From assembly GCF_004115975.1 (NCBI RefSeq), contig NZ_SDDZ01000008.1, forward strand, positions 1-64,000: a DNA stretch of 64,000 bases, written 5' to 3'. The stretch is from Gelidibacter gilvus (GTDB taxonomy: Bacteria > Bacteroidota > Bacteroidia > Flavobacteriales > Flavobacteriaceae). Positions 8,569 to 16,159 of this stretch are shown here, in pieces (positions within the stretch are counted from its first letter, which is position 1; each line of letters starts with the position of its first letter). A program made the translations under genes and the position numbers. The notes beneath the pieces are model-generated. The model was not told where the DNA came from, did not search any database, and saw only the letters and a program-made list of their open reading frames with translations.

Positions 8569-9301
8569 GTATCGATTATTGAAGGCTGAACATCTAATAT
8601 CGAAGTAAGGTGCATTTTTGTCCATATTTTGTGAAGTTGAAATTGCCCGTCCGTCCGACTGTCCGTCCATAGCTTTAGCGAAGGAGGGAAAATGAACTTG
8701 AACTTGAAAGAGTTTGACTTTGAATGTTAAATTCGGAATCTTGAAGATGTCTATGGTGTATGTAGGGAGTAAGTAGGGAGTATCTCTGGATTGGATCCGT
8801 CCAAAAACAACCATTAAAGTACCGAATATTGAAGGCTGAACATTGAATATCGAAGTAGGTCCTCTTTTGTCCATATTATGTGAAGTTGAAATTACCTGCT
8901 CGTCCGACTGCCCGTCCATAGCTTTAGCGAAGCTGGGTAGCATTTGCGGAGGCGGGAACTTGAAAGCGTTAGCCTTTGAGTTTTAAGTTCGGGACCTTGA
9001 AGATGTCTATCGTGTATGTAGGGAGTATCCAGGGAGTATCCATGGAGTATCTCTGGATTGGACCCGTCCAAAAACGACCATTAAAATAGCGAATATTGAA
9101 GGCTGAACATCGAATATCGAAGTAGGTCCGTTTTTGTCCATATTTTGTGAAGTTGAAATTGACTGCCCATCCGCTTGCCTGTCCATAGTTTTAGCGAAGA
9201 CGGGTAGCATTTGCGGAGGGGGAAAATGAAAATGAACTTGAACTTGAACTTGAAAGAGTTTGACTTTGAATGTTAAATTCGGAATCTTGAAGAGGTCTAT
9301 G

Positions 9302-9369
9302 GTGTATGTAGGGAGTATCTAGGGAGTATCTAGGGAGTATCTAGGGAGTATGTAGGGAGTATCTATGAA
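9302..9369. repeat. 11-bp tandem microrepeat (gggagtatcta)
   Basis: The longest run of the 11-base motif in the array, about five consecutive copies. Other units hold one to three copies, so copy number varies between units. Confidence 0.8.
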
Positions 9370-10255
9370 TGGGACCCGTCCAAAAACAACCATTAAAGTA
9401 TCGCATATTGAAGGCTGAACATCGAATATCGAAGTCGGTCCGTTTTTGTCCATATTTTGTGAAGTTGAAATTGACTGCCCATCCGCTTGCCTGTCCATAG
9501 TTTTAGCGAAGACGGGTAGCATTTGCGGAGGGGGAAAATGAAAATGAAAATGAACTTGAACTTGAACTTGAACTTGAAAGAGTTTGACTTTGAATGTTAA
9601 ATTCGGAATTTTGAAGATGACTATGGTGTATGTAGGGAGTAAGTAGGGAGTATCTCTGGATTGGACCTTTCCAAAAACAACCATTAAAGTATCGAATATT
9701 GAAGGCTGAACATCGAATATCGAAGTTGGTCCGTTTTAGTCCATATTTTGTGAAGTTGATATTGCCTGCTTGTCCGACTGCCCGTCCATAGCTTTCGCGA
9801 AGGCGGGTAGCATTTGCGGAGGTGGGGGAAAATGAAAATGAAAATGAACTTGAACTTGAACTTGAAAGAGTTTGACTTTGAATGTTAAATTCGGAATCTT
9901 GAAGAGGTCTATGGTGTATGTAGGGAGTATCTAGGGAGTATGTAGGGGTATCTATGAATGGGACCCGTCCAAAAACAACCATTAAAGTATCGCATATTGA
10001 AGGCTGAACATCGACTATCGAAGTAGGTTCATTTTAGTCCATATTTTGTGAAGTTGAAATTGCCTCCCCGTCCGCCTGCCCGTCCATAGCTTTAGCGAAG
10101 GCGGGTAGCATTTGCGGAGGGGGAAAATGAACTTGAACTTGAACTTGAACTTGAACTTGAACTTGAAAGAGTTTGACTTTGAATGTTAAATTCGGAATCT
10201 TGAGGATGTCTATGGTGAATGTAGGGAGTAAGTAGGGGGTATCTAAGGAGGAGAT

Positions 10256-10598
10256 ACGCTATACCTATTTTGTGTGACCCGTCCTAAAATAGCTATACAG
10301 ATCTATAAATAAATCTTGGTCTAGTGTACCAATAAATTTATTTAACCTTTTATGAGTCAGTATGTTTGAGAAATAGGCAATAAATGCCAATATTATTCAG
10401 AATCTTTTATACGGCTTATGCCGATGCAGATCAAGGCTGAGAGGTTTTGGATAGGACTTCCAGCTTCTGATCATTGAAACATTCATAAACTCTCCAAGAC
10501 TATATTATATATTCTAGTTTTATGAAATATAAGACATCCTAAAGAAGCTGCTAAAATTTAGGTCTGCAGGCAATTAGATAAGTATTGAAATGTAGAAT
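10256..10598. other. Gene-free stretch after the repeat array
   Basis: About 340 bases of unique AT-rich sequence between the array and the outer-membrane protein gene. I see no reading frame, RNA gene or clear promoter in it. Confidence 0.5.
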
Positions 10599-11168
10599 TT
10601 ACAGACGGAACACGACTTGCAACACGTGTTGCCAGTGATTGTTTGCGTATTCTCGGTCATTTGCATTTGCCGCGAATTTTCCGGTAGTTTGAAGGCGTAA
10701 GGCTATTTTTCGATTAAGCCAATACTGAACGCCACCTGAGAGGTTTGCAGAGGCATTTAATTCACTCATATAAAATATACCGATACCTGCACTAGCATAG
10801 ACATCAAGGGATTCTAATTTAAAAAGATAGTCTCCAAAATACCATTTTAAATTGCTGTTTGTGGAAAAGTATGTTAGATTTTCACTTGGATAGCCATCAT
10901 TTAAATATTTTCCTGCTTTAAAACCATTTAGACTTAAATCTTGTTCCAAAGCGAATTCTTCTGTCCATTGGCGTTCAAGGGCGATAGCAAGTGGAAATGT
11001 AAAACCATAATCACCCAAGTCTTTAACAGGATTTCGTGATCCTAAGTTGCCGACAGCGTTCACACCAACACTAACTTTCCAATCTTTATCAAAAGCTCGG
11101 AATCTTTGAGCATTAACGGTAGTATATCCTAAAACGGAAATAAACAAACAAATCATCAACTTTCTCAT
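10599..11168 (-). CDS. Outer-membrane beta-barrel protein
   Basis: A 189-residue exported protein. A Sec signal peptide covers residues 1-20 (cleavage after VNA, before QRF). The mature part alternates short strands rich in aromatic and small residues with loops (LNLKWYFGDYLF-like strands, SAGIGIFYMSEL), as in small 8-stranded barrels of the OmpA/OmpX type. It ends in VVFRL, close to the usual aromatic C-terminal strand. It lies 72 bases downstream of the nucleotidyltransferase gene on the same strand and may belong to that operon. Whether it has anything to do with the peptide gene at 13501-13665 is unknown. Confidence 0.75.
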   Translation of the reverse strand: MRKLMICLFISVLGYTTVNAQRFRAFDKDWKVSVGVNAVGNLGSRNPVKDLGDYGFTFPLAIALERQWTEEFALEQDLSLNGFKAGKYLNDGYPSENLTYFSTNSNLKWYFGDYLFKLESLDVYASAGIGIFYMSELNASANLSGGVQYWLNRKIALRLQTTGKFAANANDREYANNHWQHVLQVVFRL

Positions 11169-11240
11169 AAAAAAAAACTTTGAGCAAAAATACTCCTTTA
11201 CTTCTAAACTACAAAGCTAATTTGTTGTGTTTTTGAAAGA

Positions 11241-12284
11241 TTATCTTTTCCTAATTGATATTTTGTTTTTTAAAATGTGGGTTCTGTAACTTTTATTGAC
11301 CATAAGCAATTTTAGTCGCTCCAAAAAAGCAGTGATAAATGTTAAAGTTTTTTGAGTGAGCCATCCTAGCCTAGGATGCTTTGTTTTAAAACAAAAATAA
11401 GTTTTCAATAGCCTAGAATAGCTGCTAGTCTTGAAAGGTTGAAGTTCTGAAAAGAATATGCTTGATAATTTCAAGAAAGACTGTGATTGTTTTATGTTGG
11501 AGAGAACTTGTTGTAATTCAACATTATCTTGCAGCCCTAATGCTAAGCAATCATAAATGGTCTTTAATTTTATATATCCAAAAAAGTGAGCGTTATCGTT
11601 AATTTGTGTGGTAAAAATAGCGATCCGAATGGAATCTTCAGTGGAAGCAACATTTATACCATCGATTTTCTGTTTGTTTTTGAGCAATACATTAGGATCC
11701 AAGAGCGCTCTGTACTTATGCACTAAAACCTCACTATGCAATTCGATGGCGCCTAGTTTATTAGGGTCTATTTGTCGTGCTAAATGGCGATAGTTTTTTG
11801 TTTCGTAATTGAACGAGACATTTTCAGTATAGCCTTTGTGTTCCAGAAGATTAAAAGCTTCATCTATTTGCGAAGGAGCAATCAAAATGTCTATATCTCC
11901 AATCATGCGTTCCCCTATATCTTTAAAAGTCCCTCCTGCTATTAGTGCAATTCCCTTAATAAAAACATGATCTATTTGTGCATGATTCAATACCTCTGAG
12001 ATAGCACGTGCTTCTTTTAAAAGTTTTTCATTTCTATTGCGATTAATGGCTGTGAGCTCTTCTAAATACTCATCTAAATCTGTTGGAATGTAAGGCAAAA
12101 GATTCTTTGCCTTGAGTTGGCAATAGAGCGCTGGTAACATTAAATGTTGACTGGCAATGATTACAATATGCTCCCAATTGAGCTTGGTCGCTCTAATTTT
12201 TGAGGTTAACTGGGCTTCATTATTCTTGAAACTCAGGATCTCAGCAATCCATTGTAATGTTTGATAAGTTGAACTTTTCTCCAA
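11241..12284 (-). CDS. Nucleotidyltransferase family protein (PF14907 type)
   Basis: A 347-residue protein of the uncharacterised nucleotidyltransferase family NTP_transf_5. The active-site region shows FIKGIALIAGG at 108-118 and then RMIGDIDILI at 126-135. The pair D130/D132 is the metal-binding D-x-D of this fold. The N-terminal 100 residues are helical. Members of this family occur in lasso-peptide and other RiPP clusters next to HPr-kinase-like proteins. Here the gene follows such a kinase by 53 bases. The start is a TTG, since an in-frame TAA lies four codons upstream (12296-12298) and the next ATG would cut into the helical domain. A peptide or protein substrate is inferred, not shown. 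Confidence 0.82.
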   Translation of the reverse strand: MEKSSTYQTLQWIAEILSFKNNEAQLTSKIRATKLNWEHIVIIASQHLMLPALYCQLKAKNLLPYIPTDLDEYLEELTAINRNRNEKLLKEARAISEVLNHAQIDHVFIKGIALIAGGTFKDIGERMIGDIDILIAPSQIDEAFNLLEHKGYTENVSFNYETKNYRHLARQIDPNKLGAIELHSEVLVHKYRALLDPNVLLKNKQKIDGINVASTEDSIRIAIFTTQINDNAHFFGYIKLKTIYDCLALGLQDNVELQQVLSNIKQSQSFLKLSSIFFSELQPFKTSSYSRLLKTYFCFKTKHPRLGWLTQKTLTFITAFLERLKLLMVNKSYRTHILKNKISIRKR

Positions 12285-12337
12285 GGTCGTTAGTTAGTCA
12301 CCTTCAAATGTAATTAACACAAATGATATAGCGATAA

Positions 12338-13480
12338 TTATGAGTCAAATAACTCAGAAAATTTTGAAACCGCAAAGGCATTATCAGCATAGGTGAGCTC
12401 ATAACAGCAAAGACCTTTAAGCCAATCTAAAAAAAGTTTAGAATTTGATCCCAATGGCGAGAGCCATGACTCAGGGATTAATGTTTCTAATATTTTTTCA
12501 ATACCGATTTCCTTCATTTCTGATGTATTAGCATTAGCATCATAATTGACATACACAATCTTTTTACAAGGAAAATGTGATTTTGTTTGCCCAAAACCAT
12601 TGATGGGAGGAATGTACTTGATCGTTACATTTTTTGAATTACTCTTGTATAAAGGGAATTCATTAAAGTTTGGAAATAAAGGTTCCAAGACACTAAATGC
12701 TCCTTTTTTAACAGAGATGCCAGATGGGAAACGATATGCTTCGCAATCTTCTGCCAATAAAGGGGTGAAATCATCTGCCAAAACATCAATGCCATTGGCC
12801 ATCAACACAGCAGAGAGGGTGCTTTTCCCATTCCCCGAATCGCCAATGATCATGATGGCTTCTTTGTCATTGCACACCGTAGATGCGTGAAACGTGGCAA
12901 TCCAATCAGCTTCGTTTTTATGGTAAAGCGTATTGATGAGCTGTAGTGCGAATTGGCCGGTTAACAAATGGTATTCTGATACAGGATAATGGCCAATATA
13001 CCTCTTATTTATAAATAAATAAAGATGATTCTCCTTCTCAAAGATATCAAATACGGTGGATGACATGTCCTCTTTCAATACTGCGGCATGCGACCATTGT
13101 GGATGAATTAAGTTTTGAATGTCAATAGAACCATAATTCACGGTGATTGACGTGTTACCAAACCTATAATTCTTTTTAAAGTCCGTCTTTTTTATGTAAA
13201 CAGTACTGGATTTATTTGAGGTATCGCTTTTTGAAGAGGTGTTTACCTCTTTTAGTAATTCATTGATCTCAGCGTAGTAAGTATTTGAGTTGCGGTTTGA
13301 AATATTTATAAATGATTTTAATTGTTTATTAAAATCATATTCACTTTCAGAGGCAAAATAAACATCCAATAGTACCTTGAGTGCTTTGGAAATAACAATA
13401 TATTGATTGGAAGCCTCAAACCACAAAACCCAACTGTCTGATAGTTGGGTAGAATTTGTTGCGAAAAAGTTGTTTTTCAA
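12338..13480 (-). CDS. HPr-kinase-like protein with possible PqqD/RRE-like N-terminus
   Basis: A 380-residue protein. The C-terminal part is a HprK-type kinase: H198 in ATFHASTV, Walker A GDSGNGKST at 213-221, and the catalytic-aspartate motif LADDFTPL at 235-242. Residues 15-80 (VLWFEASNQYIVISKALKVL, then a helix with ELLKEV) resemble the strand-helix pattern of PqqD-like peptide-binding domains; this is my reading, not a database result. True HPr kinases regulate sugar transport, but here the neighbours are a 54-residue secreted-type peptide (stop 20 bases upstream) and a nucleotidyltransferase, so a peptide kinase is more likely. The start is TTG, four codons after an in-frame TAG. Confidence 0.82.
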   Translation of the reverse strand: MKNNFFATNSTQLSDSWVLWFEASNQYIVISKALKVLLDVYFASESEYDFNKQLKSFINISNRNSNTYYAEINELLKEVNTSSKSDTSNKSSTVYIKKTDFKKNYRFGNTSITVNYGSIDIQNLIHPQWSHAAVLKEDMSSTVFDIFEKENHLYLFINKRYIGHYPVSEYHLLTGQFALQLINTLYHKNEADWIATFHASTVCNDKEAIMIIGDSGNGKSTLSAVLMANGIDVLADDFTPLLAEDCEAYRFPSGISVKKGAFSVLEPLFPNFNEFPLYKSNSKNVTIKYIPPINGFGQTKSHFPCKKIVYVNYDANANTSEMKEIGIEKILETLIPESWLSPLGSNSKLFLDWLKGLCCYELTYADNAFAVSKFSELFDS

Positions 13481-13500
13481 GTCAAAAAGCTATTGTGTAA

Positions 13501-13665
13501 TTATGGAAATGGATCTCCTCCAGTTATAGGAGGTGTTGAATCCTGCTGTGCCTTAGCGGGAGTTAATATAGCAAATGTGCCTATAGCCGTCAGAGCGGCA
13601 TATTTACCCATGCGCTGCAGAGCTTCTTTTCGTGTGATTTCTGTTTTAGGATTTTTCTTTTTCAT
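13501..13665 (-). CDS. 54-residue secreted-type peptide, candidate modified precursor
   Basis: An ATG-started small gene encoding 54 residues. The N-terminus is basic (MKKKNPKTEITRKEALQRMG), followed by a hydrophobic stretch at 22-35 and an AKA-Q cleavage-like site after residue 39. That leaves a 15-residue tail with S43, T44 and T48 and a PPITGGDPFP end. The TRKEALQR segment is loosely twin-arginine-like, with RK in place of RR. A full consensus promoter ends 4 bases before the ATG. It is the first gene of a likely operon with the HprK-like kinase (20-base gap) and the nucleotidyltransferase. I infer a precursor peptide phosphorylated or nucleotidylated on its tail; the product is unknown. 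Confidence 0.72.
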   Translation of the reverse strand: MKKKNPKTEITRKEALQRMGKYAALTAIGTFAILTPAKAQQDSTPPITGGDPFP

Positions 13666-13669
13666 GTTT

Positions 13670-13700
13670 CAAATATATGGTAATTTTATTAATACACAAA
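13670..13700 (-). promoter_or_regulatory. Full Bacteroidota-type promoter of the peptide gene
   Basis: On the minus strand TTTG (13700-13697) and TATATTTG (13677-13670) are separated by 19 bases, matching the Bacteroidota consensus TTG/TTTG-N(17-23)-TAnnTTTG. The -7 box ends 4 bases before the ATG at 13665, so transcription should start within a few bases of the start codon. The mRNA would then be leaderless or nearly so. Confidence 0.7.
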
Positions 13701-13730
13701 CACTACCCGTCAAATCTGACGTGATATAGT

Positions 13731-16001
13731 TTATTGATTAATCTGTATTTTCTTTATTTTAGAACCTGTTGTATTGTTTATTTTTACAATATAAATTCCT
13801 GAAGACAAGCCGCTAACATCAAATCGGTTTGTTGTTTCATTGTTGCTGAAGACAGCTGTTTGCAATAAACGTCCATTCAAATCATAAACTTCTAATCTGG
13901 AGTTTTCAGAGACCTGACCTTTCACTATAATATGTCCTGAATTGTATGGATTGTAAATTTGTAGATTATCAAAATGAGAACTTTCCAAATTTAGTGTGCT
14001 GTTTGTGAATCTTAATGAGAATCTTTTTGATCCTGAAAGATTGGTGTCTGGTGTGAAAACGTAATCACCAGTAGTAAGAAGTATAGAGGTGTTCGTTATG
14101 TTATCCTCAAAATAAACGTCAACCTCCCTAGGTAGTGGTAGAGGATACGGAGTATATATGCCACTTATCGTTAATTGCTCGCCTTGATTGGCTTTAATAC
14201 CAATAGGGACAATTACCTCAGAGTCTAATATGCTATAAGGTAAAGTTTGTAAAAGTAACTGAAGATTACGATTGTCTTTGTCTTCAACTAATTTGGAATA
14301 TATCGAAAAAGTAGGGTTTCCTATTAGTTTTGAATCGTAGCCAGGATCATGATCTAGGGTGCCGTAAATGTTGAAATAGATGTCGGTGTGATAAGATTTT
14401 GAGCCACTTGCAATCCTGATGCGTATGCTCGCTTCGTCCTCTTCTGCTGTACTTCTATTTGGGATAAAATCATCGCTCTCTCCAGGTTCTCTTAAGGTTG
14501 GGTCAAAGGTTATAGTACCTCCGGTAATTTTTGAAAGTACGTAGAAGCCTTGCCCAGGAGCTATCAAATGGTTAGAATTGGACAAGTTTACGACGTCCCA
14601 AATATCAGGGCTACCTCCAGCATACCCATAAATACCTATACCGTTATCATCAATTTCATTTAAATTGTTTGAAAGAAATTGTCTCGTGTTTATATAAGAA
14701 CTATAAGGATTTCCAATGAGGTTCCATTGTGCAAATTCGTTGGAAGTATTTAATATTGGAATACTTACCGCATTTGTATTTACGGTTCCAGTAAACGTAA
14801 ATAAACCACCAATACCTGTTGAAGACGCTCTATAGCCTGAGGCAGATGTTAAAATGGTATTTGCGTTGTTGATGGTATCATAATTTTCATATTTTCCAGT
14901 AGTCTTGTTAAATGGAGCAAAAGCCTTTTGAGCATTGTTAATAGGATTACTCAGCAAGTTACTGTTAGCAGCTGCAAAAGCACCAAATGTCTGTCCGGCA
15001 AGTGGTGCAGAGATTAAATCATTGCGACCTATTGGTGAATTCCCATTAACATACCTGCTATAATGTATCGTACCTATGCCATTCACTGATGTAGGAATTA
15101 AACTTGGAAACTTCGTTGAGTTAGATACTAAAGTGACCAAACCGTTATTGGTAAAAGTGCCATCTACCGTCAAGGCGCTAGCTGGACCAATATAAGCGGT
15201 GCCTCCTGCCACAAGCTCTATATCTCCTGTAACTGTGCGTTGATATTCATCATCGATGACAATATGTGCGTATTTTCCGCCAGCAAATAGTTCCTCGAAG
15301 GCGTTTTCGTTATTAAAAGTATGTAAAATTGGGGTATTTGTATGTTGTGTTGGTATAACTGTATTGGTATTGATGCCAATACCACCGAAGTAACCTGAGC
15401 TAGTATTGCCATTAAAAGTAATTGGATATCCAACATCTCCATAGCCGAAAAACCCACTATTATTAGACATAAATATACTGAAATAAATGCCTTTTGCATG
15501 GTCTATTTTAGATTTTGGTATGGCGATTTCTAATGCTGTTGAAGAAGTGTATTGTATGAAACTTGATAAATTTCCAGACGTTTGGTCTGTCCATTTTGTT
15601 CCATTGTTTCTGTGGTGGAAGGATTGACCGCCAACATTATTTCTTATTGCAATGCTGTGATCAGCCCTGTAAGGAAGAGTAGGTATTCTACCATCGCGAG
15701 GGAATCCTGTAGGAGAACCCTTGCCCTTTAAATCTGGTGTAGGATCTGTATCAAGATATAATGTAAAATGGTCATAAGCATCAAAGTTTTCTCCGTTTGT
15801 TCTAAATGCACCAAAATACATCGTAGTCTCGTCAAATGTGACGTAATAATCAACGTTATCCCCGCCAGTTATCTTTTCTACGGCATTAAAATCATTTGGA
15901 TTACCAGTAAACGTAATGGTATGATGAGGTTGCGAATAAGAGATGTTAAAAGTTATAAGAAGGATAGTTAAAAGCATCCAGCGCTTGTAATTTTTTGCCA
16001 T
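13731..16001 (-). CDS. T9SS-exported protein with type A sorting domain (paralogue 1)
   Basis: A 756-residue secreted protein. The signal peptide is residues 1-23 (cut before QPHHT). A calcium-binding-like or DOMON-like segment follows, with DHFTLYLDTDPTPDLKG. The middle region is shared with the neighbouring gene (SAPLAGQTF, WNLIGNPYSSYI, GQGFYVLSK). The last ~75 residues form the type A C-terminal sorting domain (LEVYDLNGRLLQ, SGLSSGIYIVKI, KIKKIQINQ). Such domains direct transport through the outer membrane by the T9SS and attachment to, or release from, the surface. No enzyme motif was seen; an adhesive or structural role is plausible. It sits upstream of the peptide operon on the same strand, but that operon has its own promoter. 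Confidence 0.88.
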   Translation of the reverse strand: MAKNYKRWMLLTILLITFNISYSQPHHTITFTGNPNDFNAVEKITGGDNVDYYVTFDETTMYFGAFRTNGENFDAYDHFTLYLDTDPTPDLKGKGSPTGFPRDGRIPTLPYRADHSIAIRNNVGGQSFHHRNNGTKWTDQTSGNLSSFIQYTSSTALEIAIPKSKIDHAKGIYFSIFMSNNSGFFGYGDVGYPITFNGNTSSGYFGGIGINTNTVIPTQHTNTPILHTFNNENAFEELFAGGKYAHIVIDDEYQRTVTGDIELVAGGTAYIGPASALTVDGTFTNNGLVTLVSNSTKFPSLIPTSVNGIGTIHYSRYVNGNSPIGRNDLISAPLAGQTFGAFAAANSNLLSNPINNAQKAFAPFNKTTGKYENYDTINNANTILTSASGYRASSTGIGGLFTFTGTVNTNAVSIPILNTSNEFAQWNLIGNPYSSYINTRQFLSNNLNEIDDNGIGIYGYAGGSPDIWDVVNLSNSNHLIAPGQGFYVLSKITGGTITFDPTLREPGESDDFIPNRSTAEEDEASIRIRIASGSKSYHTDIYFNIYGTLDHDPGYDSKLIGNPTFSIYSKLVEDKDNRNLQLLLQTLPYSILDSEVIVPIGIKANQGEQLTISGIYTPYPLPLPREVDVYFEDNITNTSILLTTGDYVFTPDTNLSGSKRFSLRFTNSTLNLESSHFDNLQIYNPYNSGHIIVKGQVSENSRLEVYDLNGRLLQTAVFSNNETTNRFDVSGLSSGIYIVKINNTTGSKIKKIQINQ

Positions 16002-16159
16002 AATATAGTGTTAATATGAGGGTTGTGATTAGATTTTAATTGCGTGCAAGATATTAAAAGTAAATGCATTTTTCGAACAAAGGGATGAAAAAATTAAATA
16101 GAGGTCTGTTTTATGCAGTTTTCATGAGATCAAGCTTTTAAGATTTTCAATTTGGAAGC

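Larger units (their letters stand above)
7018..10255. repeat. Long repeat array of ~255-325-bp units (family B)
   Basis: About ten imperfect units share, in order: a (GAACTT)n hexamer tract sometimes preceded by (AAAATG)n; agagtttgactttgaatg; a run built on an 11-base gggagtatcta motif; a ggattggatccgtccaaaaac segment; an atcgaatattgaaggc segment; and a GC-rich core (cctgcccgtccatagc ... gcgaaggcggg). The agagtttgactttg marker, or its variant, falls near 7277, 7552, 7815, 8097, 8707, 8965, 9255, 9578, 9868 and 10167. Unit length varies with the hexamer and 11-mer copy number. The longer minus-strand reading frames here are repeat artefacts. Confidence 0.92.

Noticed and set aside
7027-9982. 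Several overlapping minus-strand frames (60-160 residues) with Ser-rich and PSIFD-type repeats
   Set aside because: They follow the family-B repeat exactly, begin and end at repeat boundaries, and differ only by unit copy number.
13445-13729. Plus-strand frame opposite the 54-residue peptide gene
   Set aside because: The minus-strand peptide has a proper promoter, signal-type N-terminus and operon context, whereas this frame has none of these.
15218-15499. Minus-strand frame within the T9SS protein gene
   Set aside because: It is an out-of-frame shadow of a longer gene with clear domains.
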